Below are positions 18,765 through 29,690 of a DNA stretch of 64,000 nucleotides, in pieces; within the stretch, counting starts at the first letter, position 1; every line of letters begins with the position of its first letter. Source of the DNA: Bin55 sp965205965. GTDB lineage: Bacteria > Pseudomonadota > Gammaproteobacteria > Pseudomonadales > Azotimanducaceae. The position numbers and the translations under genes were made by a program. The stretch spans positions 124,001 to 188,000 of the forward strand of contig CBDBHT010000006.1 in the NCBI GenBank assembly GCA_965205965.1. The letters run 5' to 3'. The notes beneath the pieces are model-generated. The model saw only the letters and a list, made by a program, of their open reading frames with translations. It made no database searches and was not told where the DNA came from.

Positions 18765-20900
18765 TCATAGTGTCATTCGCACCCCTAGTTCTAGACTTCT
18801 ACCTGGCATCGGAGCTATGTCCTTAATGAAAGAGGTATGGCTACGTTGTTCCGCGTCCGTCAAGTTCGAACCGATGAGAAACACCTGCAACGTTCCTCGT
18901 TCTCGCGGGATCTCGAAGCCGGCGTACAAGCTAACGTCATTGTAACTATCAGTCGGCAGTTCAAATATCGCTGTATCCGATTGTGATTGAACGTGCAAGA
19001 GATCCAATGAGAAATCAAAGTCGTTCCATTCAACGTTAAAACCACCCCCCAGTCGCGTAGGCGGCAATTGCGGCAGCGCATTGTTGTCTAGTCCGTCAAC
19101 GCTCGCCGAAACCGTATCAAATTGCACTTTGACGGAAACAACTCCTTCGCCAAAATCGATGAGGTCACGCGAAGCTTCGAAATCCAGTCCATGTAGCACC
19201 GCGTCATGCTGAACGTACCGCACTACCGGTAGTTCATCTTCTACCTCTCCAGTTGCATAAGCGACAATGAAATCACTGAATTGCGAGTAGTACGCAGTTA
19301 CCTTGACGCCTGAGTTACTACTATGATGTCGAATAGACGTAGCGATGCTCATTGCCCGTTCAGCTTCCAGATCGGGATCTCCCCGTTCAACTCGAGAAGC
19401 TGCCAAGTGGGGACCATTGGAATAGAGCTCTTCCGCTACGGGTGCTCTTGTCGAATAGTCGGTACGCATGCCGAGTTCCCATCGATCACGCTCTCCCAAT
19501 GGAGTAAGCAAACCGAGCGAGGTTGCGATCGTGTTGAAACTTCTCTCTGATTCATGGATTGGATCATACGAACTACGCTCCACCCGAAGCCCCAATTCGA
19601 TGTCGAGGCGATCTCTTGATCGTTCCCCGAGCCAGAAAATACCCATGGCCCCACTACTCGAGGGTGGTACGAAAGTTTCGTCGCCAGTCGCGGAAAAATC
19701 GCGGCGACTGAATTGCATTCCGTAAACGTTTTTCTTCAAGCGCCGCTCATTAGTCGAAATCTGCACCCGGCCCTCCATTGCTTGAATGGCTACATGCGTG
19801 CCTACTATTCCATCTTCTTCGATTTCAAAGTGTTCGTAATCATTGGTGCTTAGGCGATACTTGAGCGTTAAGGATTCGTCCCACAATTTGCTGTAGAGTC
19901 CACCAATATCAACGCGAGTTTGAGACATATCGAGTACCGAACTTCCGCTATCTTCATCCTCCTCATGATGCTCTTCGTCTTCGTGCTCTTCGTCATCTTC
20001 ATCTTCGTGGCCATGAGCGGAATGGCCGGGTAGCCCATAGTTCGAATCGAATTTGCTAATTGCACCCCCTACAAAGCCCCAGTTGTCCACAAAAGAAAGA
20101 CCTACTGCTCCTCCTAATGTATCGAATTGGCTGCCGGTCAAAGTTCCCTGATCTTCGTGTTCACCTTCACCTTCATGTTCATCCTCGTGGTGCATATCAC
20201 CTTCTTCTTCGTGTTCTTCTTCCAATTCGACGAATCGGGATGATTCGGCAGGAACGGGTATCTCGTACTCATCGGAGTTGCGCCCAAACAGGTCAATATG
20301 CCATGCAAATTTGTCACCGCCCCCCTCGACAACTATTGCACTGGACGTTCGTCCGCCATTATCAGCCCCTCGCAGCTCACCTTTACCATTAAGTTGGTTA
20401 GGTATTCTGCTCGGAATCCGGTGAGTATGTACGTCCACGACCCCACCAATTGCTCCAGACCCATAGAGGAGCGTACTCGGCCCCTTAAGAATGTCTATGC
20501 GTTCCGCAATTATGGCTTCGGTGGCAACTGCATGATCAACACCAAGTACCGATGCGTCCATGGTTTCCGTTTGATCTTCCATAACGCGCACACGTGTCCC
20601 TCCCAGACCATGGATGATGGGCCGTCCAACTGCCTCTCCGTATGACGCAGAGTGGATTCCCACCTCTTTCTTAACGACGGCGCCAATACTTGATTGAATG
20701 GACCGATTGATCTCGTCGGTATCAATGACCGTCGCGTCGTGTGCCGTACCATCATCAGCCAGCGGGTGGGCTGAAACAATGATCTCTTCTATTTCCTCAT
20801 CTTCATGTGCATGGCTCTCTTTTTCGTTTCCGAGTGCTGCGGTCTCCGTCCACGCGAACACCATCGCACAAGCAAATGCAGTGTATGCCTGTCTTAACAT
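18431..20900. repeat. Duplicated segment A: TonB receptor gene plus 3' flank
   Basis: The receptor gene and about 330 bp downstream are repeated, with divergence, at 24186-30487 (segment B, interrupted by mobile elements). Shared non-coding landmarks include CAACGCCATTACATGGAACC and GTTACTGATCCAATTGA. Copy A keeps an intact gene; copy B is broken. Confidence 0.85.
18765..20900 (-). CDS. TonB-dependent outer-membrane receptor, ZnuD-like (zinc uptake)
   Basis: 711 residues with a signal peptide of about 23 residues; AGGAGG is 7 bases before ATG 20900. Plug domain: TonB-box-like EIEEIIVSAHPL, then IGAVVKKEVGIHS, GRPIIHGLGGTRVRVMEDQ and LKGPSTLLYGSGAIGGVVDV; the barrel ends SLELGVRMTL with an aromatic-poor last strand. 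Extracellular loops are loaded with His, Asp and Glu (about 228-255 and 295-325; HEDEDDEEHEDEEHHEED), the hallmark of zinc receptors of the ZnuD type. Other metals cannot be excluded. A small CxxC protein gene lies 57 bases upstream, probably in the same transcript. A diverged, disrupted second copy lies at 24562-30487. Confidence 0.88.
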   Translation of the reverse strand: MLRQAYTAFACAMVFAWTETAALGNEKESHAHEDEEIEEIIVSAHPLADDGTAHDATVIDTDEINRSIQSSIGAVVKKEVGIHSASYGEAVGRPIIHGLGGTRVRVMEDQTETMDASVLGVDHAVATEAIIAERIDILKGPSTLLYGSGAIGGVVDVHTHRIPSRIPNQLNGKGELRGADNGGRTSSAIVVEGGGDKFAWHIDLFGRNSDEYEIPVPAESSRFVELEEEHEEEGDMHHEDEHEGEGEHEDQGTLTGSQFDTLGGAVGLSFVDNWGFVGGAISKFDSNYGLPGHSAHGHEDEDDEEHEDEEHHEEDEDSGSSVLDMSQTRVDIGGLYSKLWDESLTLKYRLSTNDYEHFEIEEDGIVGTHVAIQAMEGRVQISTNERRLKKNVYGMQFSRRDFSATGDETFVPPSSSGAMGIFWLGERSRDRLDIELGLRVERSSYDPIHESERSFNTIATSLGLLTPLGERDRWELGMRTDYSTRAPVAEELYSNGPHLAASRVERGDPDLEAERAMSIATSIRHHSSNSGVKVTAYYSQFSDFIVAYATGEVEDELPVVRYVQHDAVLHGLDFEASRDLIDFGEGVVSVKVQFDTVSASVDGLDNNALPQLPPTRLGGGFNVEWNDFDFSLDLLHVQSQSDTAIFELPTDSYNDVSLYAGFEIPRERGTLQVFLIGSNLTDAEQRSHTSFIKDIAPMPGRSLELGVRMTL

Positions 20901-20957
20901 TTGTTATGCCTCCTGACAACAAGCCGTTATTTAGGTTGTAACGGATACAAAACGAAT

Positions 20958-21251
20958 TCACACGATAGGAGGGTCTCTCGTGCGCAAAATAACAGGGTTG
21001 CGTGAGCAAATGCCGTGTGAGCAAGGCACAACGTATTTTTCGGTTCCGTCCTCACGTCTATTAGCATCAATGACGTAGGGCAGATGAGATTTGTCGTTGT
21101 CGCTTGCTACTTGACAAATCCAGCATGGGTTGTGGTTATCGAGTGTGTCAATATGTACAGCACTGACACTCTGTGCGTAACACGAGAAAATTATGCATAA
21201 GATCGCAATGACTTGACCTATGAGTCGTGGTAAGTTACCAATTGGCGTCAT
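20958..21251 (-). CDS. Small secreted or membrane protein with CWIC motif, upstream of the zinc-type receptor
   Basis: 97 residues from ATG 21251 (a TTG at 21284 would add 11). The N-terminus has a hydrophobic segment (LIGQVIAILCIIFSCYAQSVSA) that could be a signal peptide or anchor, followed by HNPCWICQVASDNDK. Short proteins of this layout (DUF2946-like) often precede TonB metal receptors; that family assignment is tentative. Ends 57 bases before the receptor gene, consistent with an operon. A further Cys pair (CSHGIC) lies near the C-terminus. Confidence 0.55.
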   Translation of the reverse strand: MTPIGNLPRLIGQVIAILCIIFSCYAQSVSAVHIDTLDNHNPCWICQVASDNDKSHLPYVIDANRREDGTEKYVVPCSHGICSRNPVILRTRDPPIV

Positions 21252-21301
21252 TAGGATTGTATGCCTGTTTAAGCTGCCACTCAATTCTTTCGAGACCTAC
21301 T

Positions 21302-21317
21302 ATATCATACGTGATAT
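21302..21317. promoter_or_regulatory. Candidate operator: ATATCA-TACG-TGATAT palindrome
   Basis: A perfect 6-4-6 inverted repeat lies 50 bases upstream of the small CxxC gene and the zinc-type receptor, where a Zur-like repressor would be expected. The sequence is not the enterobacterial Zur consensus, so this is only a positional candidate. Confidence 0.3.
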
Positions 21318-21482
21318 CAGATGGAACCTAAGGTAGTCCGTGCCGTAGAAACGTAGGAATGCTCCTTAGTAGGATACATTGCCTCAAATGTGTGTTAATG
21401 AAATATATAGTTTCCATACTGAGTTGTTTACAAACTGTCTATCCTAAAAAATGTGCCAAAATTTCTCTACGGCGCAGACTGC

Positions 21483-24184
21483 TAACCCAGATTTCTCATA
21501 ACCAAGTCGAAAATGATGTTTTTCACGGGATGCGGTGGGTACGGGGCATGGAATGTCGCGTCGCGAGTTCGAAAAGGCTTCGGAGGGCGGGGATGCGTGT
21601 GTTTTCCCCGCCTTTTTGCGGGCGGGACGGCGAATCGCTGAGCATCCGGGCGCGGGGAGGTCGGCGCGCTCCGCCGCCAGCGTCATGCACCCGGTTGCAC
21701 CGGGCTTTTACGTTGGTGCCAGGCTGGCCTAGATCAAGCGGAAATCCTTCCAGTACGGGAAGGCGGACCCGAACGCCAGATGGATCCGACGCGTGGACAC
21801 CGTCACGCGCACCGGGATCCGGAACAGGTGCTCGCGCAGCGTCGATGGGTGGCTCCGGCGCAGGATGGCGGATACCGGGAGGTTCTCGAGCCGGTGCTTC
21901 ATCATGCAATAGAGGGCATGGGCCAGTGCGCTCAGCCGGAGCCGGAGTGCGTTGACGTTCCAGAGGCCGCTGGAGCATCGGTCCAGGAACAGATCGTTCT
22001 TCTGTTCCTTGATCCAGTTTTCGGCCGCGCCCCGGTCGCAGTACATCGCTTCGTAGACCGTTTGCGCGTTGGGCTTCTCGAGCGAGGTGACGACGAAGCG
22101 ACCGTCGCACATGGGCCTTCCGCGCCGGCCTCCGGTCCGCCGTCGGCCTTGCCGGCCGGTTCCCCGTCCGCGTTGCCGACCGGTGGTCCCGGCAGCCATT
22201 CGGCCTTGGCGATCACGCGGCGTTCGCGGCTCCAGCTGTCGCGTGTGCGATAGCCGAAGCTCTGGTAGCCGCGGACCGGACCGCTTGCTGTGCATAGTCC
22301 GGATCCCGCTTCAACCGGTCCCGCAGATCGTCCATCAACGGCTGGACCTGGTCTTTCAGCCGATCATTGCGCGGCAGTCCTAGCACGTAATCCACGCCCC
22401 GCGCCTCGCACCACGTCATCAACTCGTCGCGGCAGTAGGCCCCGTCGGCGCGGATCAGGATCGGCACCTGCGGAAATCGCTTCCGCAGCCGGTCCACGAC
22501 CGTCTCGACCGTCTCCACCACGCCCGCCGCCACATCGCTGCTTGACGTGCGCAGTTCCGTCCGCACCGGCCAGCCGTTGCAGAACACCAGCCGCGGAAGG
22601 TGGCAGTATTCATGGTAGTACCCGTGATAGAACCGGTGCTCCTGCCGGCCGTGCAGTTCCACGTCCGTGGCATCGATGTCCAGCACCAGCCGCTGCGGCA
22701 TCTGGCTCCGCTCGCCCCACACCAGGTACAGCTCCACGAGCAGCTCGTCGAGCGCATCGAAATCCACGGTGATCTGGCGCGCTTTCGCCGGGTCCCGCCC
22801 GTTCGCCGACAGCTCCATCCGGTTCAGCGTGCTTTTGCCGGCCAGCGGCTCGCAGTCCGAACGCGCACACTCCACACGCCCCATGGCCGTGGACAGAGCC
22901 CGGTCCCGCCGCAGCTCGTCGTGATCGTTCACATCTTCGTAGCCCAGCGCGAGACCCAAAATCCGCTGCCCCAGCAACGCCACTAGCGGATGCGCCACCT
23001 TGGACGGGTCACGGTGGTCCGTGAACATGCCGAGGCGCGCTCGAACAGCCGGACCTGCTCGGCCAGCATCATCAGCAGTGCCGAGCCCCCGTTGCAACTC
23101 AGCTCGCCTCCACTGCAGTCCACCTCCATCCGCGCCGGACGGACCCCTTTCGCCATCCGACGCACCAACCGGTCCGCGCCGCGCTTTTGCTTGCTCTTCA
23201 TCCCGTGCCCTCCTCCATCCGGCCCCATCGGTCGCGTTGCGCCCACCCTTCGGCCAGCGTGGCCGCATGTCCCGGACGCCCCTTCCAGAACCCCCACCGG
23301 AACATGCACAGTACGACCACCAGCGTGTTCAGCACGCGCCGCCGCCGCTGCCAGATCCGGACCAAAGCATCCTCCGGGGCCAAGACGGCTGCCGGCGACC
23401 TGCAGGACCCCAATCGATCCCGACCCTTCGGCGTGAACCAGCCCAGATGACTACACAGGGTGGACGCCAACTCATGGCGGCTCAGTGCCGAAAACCGTGC
23501 CACCGTCTTCTGAAGGTCCACCATCCAACGGCGGGTCAGCCGCGTGCCACCCAAGGTGGTCGACTTCACGTTCTCGATTCGGAAATCCATCACGTTGGCA
23601 CCAGAGACCATCTAACCCAGCGTAGATTGCCATAACCCATGCCAAAACGCAAGTGTTTTTTTGAAGAACCCCCAAAAAATCGAATATGTTTCCGTATATC
23701 AACCGGTGACACGACATCCTCAAAGACCGGGATCCCTTTCCGTTCATCCGCATGCCATCGCAGCCACCGGGGGCGAGACCTCCCGACAGTCGGGGAGCGT
23801 TCGGGCCTCGTCAAGACCAGGACCCAAGGGCGTGCGATAGGGGCGTCCGCCGCATGCTGCACCTGCATGGCTCATCATCCAGTCGACAACAGCATCTTGC
23901 ACGGGATGCGCCGCTTTGCACGCCGGTCGTGGCGGTCCGCAAAACGGGCCCAGGCGCATGCTACACGTCCGCACCTCTTCCGCCAGCATCGCACTCAGCA
24001 CCGAACGCGCACCGCTTCCGTCCGACCCGAACGCACCCCTTTCGCCATCCAACGCACCCATCCGTCCGAACGCACCCCGCTACCATCCCCTTCCCCCCGG
24101 CAAAGCCCAACCAACTTCGTGGTATCAACAACTTACACGCACATACATCGCACCCAAGCCATCCATTATGAGAAATAAGGGCTA
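21483..24184 (-). mobile_element. Mosaic IS1380-family element, copy 2 (inverted relative to copy 1)
   Basis: Same three-block mosaic as 6771-9435, in the opposite direction. Right-type end TAACCCAGATTTCTCATAACC at 21483 has two mismatches to the other copies; left-type end AGAAATAAGGGCTA closes at 24184. The relic block near the left end is about 37 bases longer than in copy 1 (extra CATCCAACGCACC-type repeats near 24040-24070). Together with copy 1 it brackets 12 kb containing opp and the receptor. Confidence 0.85.
21729..23201 (-). pseudogene. IS1380-family transposase, frameshifted (same lesions as copy 1)
   Basis: Starts at ATG 23201. Nearly identical to 7717-9189, including the missing T after the ERASAC codons, the GGTCC duplication after the AQQAV codons and the short deletion before RFVVTSL. 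C-terminal codons end KDFRLI. Sharing three inactivating lesions with copy 1 means both derive from an already dead parent, so movement must have used a transposase supplied in trans, or the copies arose by segmental duplication. Confidence 0.9.
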
Positions 24185-24185
24185 A

Positions 24186-24561
24186 ACATTAAGGTGTGAA
24201 ACATCAGCTCGGAGAGATTGGTAAACAACGCCATTACATGGAACCGTCAAAGGCTTCCAGCTTTACTAAATAGCCACGATCTCGTAACTCCAATGCTTTG
24301 CAACACGTACTTCCTCCAAGTTACTGATCCAATTGACGCCACGTCCGGTTAGTAAACCGAATCACATGTTACGCTTCCTCGCTTCAGGACAACTCTTCAT
24401 ATCGTAGGCTTCCATAACATTGACTACGAGTTGCCTCAAATCAACCACCGTCATCCTCAATAGGTTGAGTCCGCCCAGCGTAGTAGATGCATAGTTACAA
24501 CTTTAGCCAGTCAACGCCTCTGAGATCGTACTAAGCACTGCAGTTCTTTAACAATGCGGCT
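24186..24561. repeat. Duplicated segment B, 3' flank of the broken TonB receptor copy
   Basis: Matches 18431-18764 with about 10-15 percent visible differences. It begins directly after the mosaic IS1380 end at 24184. No gene of its own is recognised; it shows that the duplication included non-coding flank, not only the receptor gene. Confidence 0.75.
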
Positions 24562-24855
24562 TCATAATGTCATTCGCATCCCTAGTTCCAGACTTCTACT
24601 TGGCATCGGAGCTATGTCCTTAATGAAAGAGGTATGGTTACGTTGTTCCGCACCCGTCAAGTTCGAACCAATGAGAAACACCTGCAAAGTGCCTCGCTCT
24701 CGCGGGATTTTGAAGCCTACGTACAAGCTAACGTCATTGTAACTATCAGTCGGCAGTTCGAATATCGCTGTATCCGATTGTGATTGAACGTGCAAGAGGT
24801 CCAATGAGAAATCAAAGTTGTTCCATTCAACGTTGAAACTGCCCCCCAGTCGCAT

Positions 24856-27406
24856 CAATGGCATTCGTTTAGTGAATTTTCCCATTCGGTTAAGGATTCG
24901 GTCTTGGGCCTTGGTTATCCGCTGATTTTTTATTCCGTTAGCGAGTTGCCGGTGCCGGTGCTCCTCTTCCTCGCTGCCACTTTCCGACCGGTTTTCGGGA
25001 TCGCCGTTCATAGGACCGGCTCGGACGGAGCCGTTGCCGACACCGGACGATCTCGCCGACCATACGAGTCACGGTTTCCCGGAGGGCGGATGCATGCTGA
25101 AGTAGCAGGCTCTCGATGTTGGCCGCCACCGCCGCAAGTCCGTGCTTGAAATTCGTCTGCATCAGCGGCTTGCCGTCGTTCGGCAGCCCCCCGTTCACAT
25201 GATCCTCGCCATGGTTGGCGAACAGCCGGGTCATGGTAGTCAGGGTGAAGCATGCATACAGTTCCTGTTTCACGCCCCGTTCGCTTTGCCCATGAAAGTC
25301 CTCAACCTCCATCAGCCGTTTGGATACCTTGTACAGTTCCTCGATGCCCCATCTCGCGTGATACAGATCCGACAGCTGCTCGATGGAATACTGGTCCCGG
25401 TCCAGCAGGGTCGTTCCCAGGATGAAGACGGTATCGCCCACGGCATATTTCACCAGCCGCAAGCGGTGCGGGCCGAATGCGGCTCCGGGGTTCCTGCGGC
25501 GTAGTCGGGTCAGCGTGCGTTGGCGGGGAACGACCTCGATGACCGTATCCCGGTGGCCGCCGTGGATGAAGCGGTCGACATCGATACCGGTTTTCCGTTT
25601 CATCCGGAACACCGCGTGCAGTCCCCGGATCGCATGCGCGTGCAGCATCTCATAGGAATAGTAGCCCCGGTCATAGACCACCACATCGTTCGCCGACAAC
25701 ACGTTCAGGTGGGCCAGTGCCGCCGCGCGCTCGTTTCCATGCGCATGCAGGTCGAAGTCGACCGGTAGTCGGGCCTGCAGCCGATACAGGCAACTCACCA
25801 GACCCTGCGGATAATGGGCACCGTCTACCGGCGTCCGCCAGCCTTTATGCACCCGTCCGCGCGGCAGGTTCAGGTAGGTTCCATCGACCGCAAACACCCG
25901 ATGCCCCTGCCACCGCCGGTCCGTGTCGGGACGGACTTTCCGTGCGTGCCGGGGTCGTGCCTCGGCGTCGAAGACCACCTTGAGGATTTCCTGGTGCAAG
26001 GTCTTGAACAGCTTCTCGTCCAGCCGGGCCCGGGCACTGCAGATGGAGGACGGCGACACCGGAGCCGGCTGTGGCAGTTCGATCCCCATCGTCCGGCACT
26101 GCCCCCACAGTTCGGCCAGCGTGGTCGCATATCCCGGACGCCCCTTCGAGAACACCAACCGGAAAACGAACAGCACGACCACCAGCGTGTTCAGCACGCG
26201 CCGCCGTCGCTGCCAGAACCGGTCGTGCCGGTTGGCGACACCCACAAGCGTCTCGACGATGCCGCTCCAGAGCCGGACAAACGCATCCTCCGGAGCCAAG
26301 ACCGCCACCGGCGGCCTGCGGGAACGGCGTCCGGATCGACGGGAGCCGGTCAGCAGCACCTGCTTCCAGTCTTTCGTCAGCGGATACAGGTAAACGTCCT
26401 TCGGAGTCCTGCCTCCCTCCGATGCACTCGCCTTGCGTCCCTTCGTCCGGCCCATGCACTGCCAGTTGGCCGCACGGTAGCAGGTCCCCCGGTACTTCGC
26501 CGGATCCACAAAGGTCTCCACCAGTACCGGCTCCAGGCCGTGCCGCTCCTTCCAGTCCCCGGGCAGCCGCCGAACCGCCATCGACAGGGCCTTCAGAGGC
26601 CAGATACAGAACCCGAACCCAAGGAAAAATCAGGAACCGGGAGTTGCTCACCACCCCCTTCAGGTGCTTCGCCCGATCCAGATCCCGCCAGCCAATCCAG
26701 GCGTCACGACAGGGAAGCCGGGTCGTGTCCGCCTCAAACAGCAGACAGCCCAGCTTGCGATCCCGACGATCCCGTAGCCAGTAGCGCAGGAAACAGCCGA
26801 ACGGATGCCGGTAACCCAGCTCGTGATGCCGGTCCATCCGTTCCTTCCATTCCTCAACGGCCTCCCCCTCCGCCACAATCTCCAGTTCCAGTGGCATCAG
26901 CTCCTGCAACCCGCACTCTATGGCGGAGCCCGGATCCGAGCGGCTCGTATGCCGCGGTCTCCGACCCCCGGTTCCCGTTCTCGATCCCGGCCGCTTCGCC
27001 GGCAGTGACACGATGCCGCAGGACTCCAGCTGCTCCAGCATCCGCAGACAGGACCCCAGTCGATCCCGACCCTTCGGTGTGAACCAGCCCAGATGACTGC
27101 ACAGGGTGGCAGCCAGCTTATGGCGGCTCAGTGCCGGAAACAGCTCCACCGTCTTCTGAATGTCCGCAATCCGACAGCGGGTCAGCCGCGTGCCACAAAT
27201 AGGTGGTCGACTTCAGGTTCTCGATTCGGGAATCCATCACGTTTGCACCAGAGATAATCTAACTAAGCGTAGATTGCCATAACCCATGCTGAAACGCAAG
27301 TGTTTTTTGAAGAATCCCAAAAAAGCCGAATAGGTTTCCGTATATCAACCGGTTACACGACATCCTCAAAGACCAGGATCCCTTTCCGCTAATCCGAATG
27401 CCATTG
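24856..27406 (-). mobile_element. Full-length DruA-IS4 element, frameshifted copy
   Basis: 2551 bp bounded by CAATGGCATTCG at 24856 and its inverted repeat at 27406; homologous along its whole length to 53353-55902. The flanks do not share a 10-bp target duplication: left is the TonB pseudogene, right is an IS5 remnant. A deletion or rearrangement therefore followed insertion. Confidence 0.9.
24938..27237 (-). pseudogene. DruA-IS4 fusion transposase, two frameshifts
   Basis: Compared with the intact gene at 53523-55820, there is one extra base in the start region (CTATTTGTGG instead of CTTCTGTGG near 27198) and one extra T near 26600 (GCCTCTGAAGG instead of GCCTCGAAGG) that splits the DruA-like domain. 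The downstream DDE part is still open from 26581 to 24938 and keeps VDGTYLNLP, YDRGYYSYEML and YHARWGIEELYKVSK. Confidence 0.9.
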
Positions 27407-27603
27407 GAGCGACACGCCGGAAACCTTGGTCCTTCGACCGCCAGCTGTATGCCCGCCGCAACGAAGTGGAACGCCTGTTCGGCAGGCTCAAGCGGTATTG
27501 CCGCGTGGGGACACGTTACGACAAACTCGACGTCATGTTCGCTGGGTTCATTTATCTGGCCCTGATATACGAAATGATTAGGAATTTAGTGTAAACACGC
27601 CCT
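27407..27603 (+). pseudogene. IS5-family transposase C-terminal remnant with right end
   Basis: Reading frame from about 27415 to TAA 27592-27594 gives RRNEVERLFGRLKRYCRVG, TRYDKLD and FIYLALIYEMIRNLV, the conserved end of IS5-group transposases (the E of the DDE triad sits in NEVERLFGRLK). The following GTGTAAACACGCCCTA resembles the IS5/IS427-type terminus. The rest is cut off by the DruA-IS4 element. It lies within the TonB pseudogene. Confidence 0.75.
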
Positions 27604-28625
27604 AATCCATCAACGCTTGCCGAAACCGTATCAAATCGTACTTCGACGGAAACGACTCTCTCGCCAAATTCGATGAGATCACGCGAAGCTTCGAAATCCA
27701 ATCCACGCAGGACCGCGTCATGCTGAACGTACTGAACTATCGGCAGCTCATCTTCTTCCTCTCCAGTTGCATAAGCGACAATGAAATCGCTGAATTGCGA
27801 ATAGTACACGGTTACGTTGACACCCGAGTTATGACTACGGTGTCGAATGGATGTAGCTATGCTCATCGCTCGTTCAGCATCTAAATCGGGATTTCCCAAT
27901 TCAATTCGAGAAGCTGCCAAGTGGGGACCATTGGAATAGATCTCTTCCGCCACAGGTGCTCTTGTCGAATAGTCGGTATGCACGCTGAATTCTCATCGGT
28001 CGCGTCCTCCAAGTGGAGTAAGCAAACCGAGTGAGGTTGCAAACGTATTAAAACCTCTCCCTGATCCATTGCTTGTGTCATGTGAACTACGCTCCATCCG
28101 GAGAGTCCCAGTTCGATGTCGAAGTGCCCTCCCGACCGTTCTCCGAGCTAGAAAATGCCAATGGCTCCACTGTTTACGGGCGGCACGAAAGATTCTTCGC
28201 CGGCCGAAGAAAAGTCTCGGCGACTGAATTGCATGCCATAAACATTTTTCTTCAAGTGTCGCTCGTCTGTCGAAATCTATACTTGACCCTCCATTGCCTG
28301 AATGGCTAAATGCGTACCTATTTCATCTCCTTCGATTTCAAAGTGTGCGTAATCGTTGGTGCTTAGACGATACTTGAGCGTTAAAGATTCATCCCACAAC
28401 TTGTTGTAAAGCCCACCAACATCAACGCGAGTCTGGGACATATCCAAGTACCGGACTTCCGCTATCTTCATCCTCCTCGTGATGCTCTTCCTCTTCGTGG
28501 GCATTTTCGTGATCTGCGTCTTCTTCGTGTTCGTGGCTATGAGCAGAATGGCCGGATAATCCATAGTGCGAATCGAGTTTGCTAATTGCACCCCCCATAA
28601 AGCCCCAGTTGTCTACAAAAGAAAA

Positions 28626-29690
28626 GGCTCTTATGTAGTTTTATGTTGAGAATGACTAACAAGCAGCTATAATATGCGCTGGTTCAATAGGTTGAGGAAA
28701 ACCAATGGGTCCCCGCAAATTTAAGGAGATGCTAGACCAGATTCCTAGGCTGACCCCAGTGCAGAAGCAGAGGCTGATGCACGGGGTCCAGACATCGGTC
28801 AAGTGCGACGAACTGCCTGAACCCGTTCGTCAACGGGAAGCGGAGTTGGAGCGACTGCGAGTATGTACGCATTGCGGTTCCTCAGGGGCGGTGCGTCACG
28901 GGAAGTCGGCAGGCTTGTGTCGATTTCGTTGCCGTTCGGCATCGTGCGGACGAACCTTTCACGCGCTGACCGGGACCCATCTTGCTGGCTTGAGGCACAA
29001 GTCGAAGTGGTCGGTATTCGAAGGGTGTTTGCGAGATCGGCTGACGCTGCATCAGTCAGCCGAGCGATGCGGGATCTCTTACCGAACCGCATTTTTGTGG
29101 CGGCATCGCTTTCTTGGCAAGCAGCAGAAAGGCTCGAAACTTCAAGGCATCGTGGAGATGGACGAGACCTACTTTCTGGAGAGCTGCAAGGGAGATCGCT
29201 CATTAACGGAGCGTCGCTTTCCGCGCGAGCGAGGAGGCAATCGCGGGCACCGGGGTCTGGTGTCGGACCAGCGGCCTGTCTTGACGGCAGTGTCTCGCGG
29301 CGGGCCGACTTATATGGAAGCTCTCCCATCGACGGCGGGGACGAACATCGCTCCGGTAATGTCGGAATGGCTGGCCGAAGATGGCGTGTGTGTCACCGAT
29401 GGACATCCCAGCTACGCCATGGCAAGCCGGAGCCTGAACATGCACCAGGAAGTGGTGCGCGTCAGCCGACGTGAAGCTCGCCGCGGGAGTTGGCATCTCA
29501 ACACGGTTAACCAGCGTCACATGACCATGAAGCGATGGCTGAACCATCACCACCGCGGGGTCTCTACACGCTACCTGAACCACTACATGCACTGGTTGAT
29601 GCGATCGGAATTCAAGCTTGAACAATCGATTGAAGCGGACTTCCTTTCACCTCATTTGACAAGCTATACACAAGTAGATACATAAGAGCC
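28626..29690 (+). mobile_element. IS1595-family element, copy 1, with 8-bp target duplication
   Basis: 1065 bp with inverted ends GGCTCTTATGTA. The 8-bp sequence AAAGAAAA is present on both sides (28618-28625 and 29691-29698), the duplication length expected of IS1595. Removing the element and one repeat restores the receptor codons matching the paralogue at 20085-20105. Confidence 0.95.
28705..29685 (+). CDS. IS1595-family transposase, intact
   Basis: 326 residues from ATG 28705. N-terminal zinc ribbon CTHCG...CRFRCRSASCGRTF with FHALTGTHLAGL, helix-turn-helix region, then the IS1595 DDE domain with GIVEMDETYF, VTDGHPSY and HLNTVNQRH. The ATG is preceded by TTGAGGAAAACCA. Copies at 44412 and 50274 have the same start but are frameshifted, so this is the only copy in the window able to supply this transposase. 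Confidence 0.92.
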   Translation: MGPRKFKEMLDQIPRLTPVQKQRLMHGVQTSVKCDELPEPVRQREAELERLRVCTHCGSSGAVRHGKSAGLCRFRCRSASCGRTFHALTGTHLAGLRHKSKWSVFEGCLRDRLTLHQSAERCGISYRTAFLWRHRFLGKQQKGSKLQGIVEMDETYFLESCKGDRSLTERRFPRERGGNRGHRGLVSDQRPVLTAVSRGGPTYMEALPSTAGTNIAPVMSEWLAEDGVCVTDGHPSYAMASRSLNMHQEVVRVSRREARRGSWHLNTVNQRHMTMKRWLNHHHRGVSTRYLNHYMHWLMRSEFKLEQSIEADFLSPHLTSYTQVDT

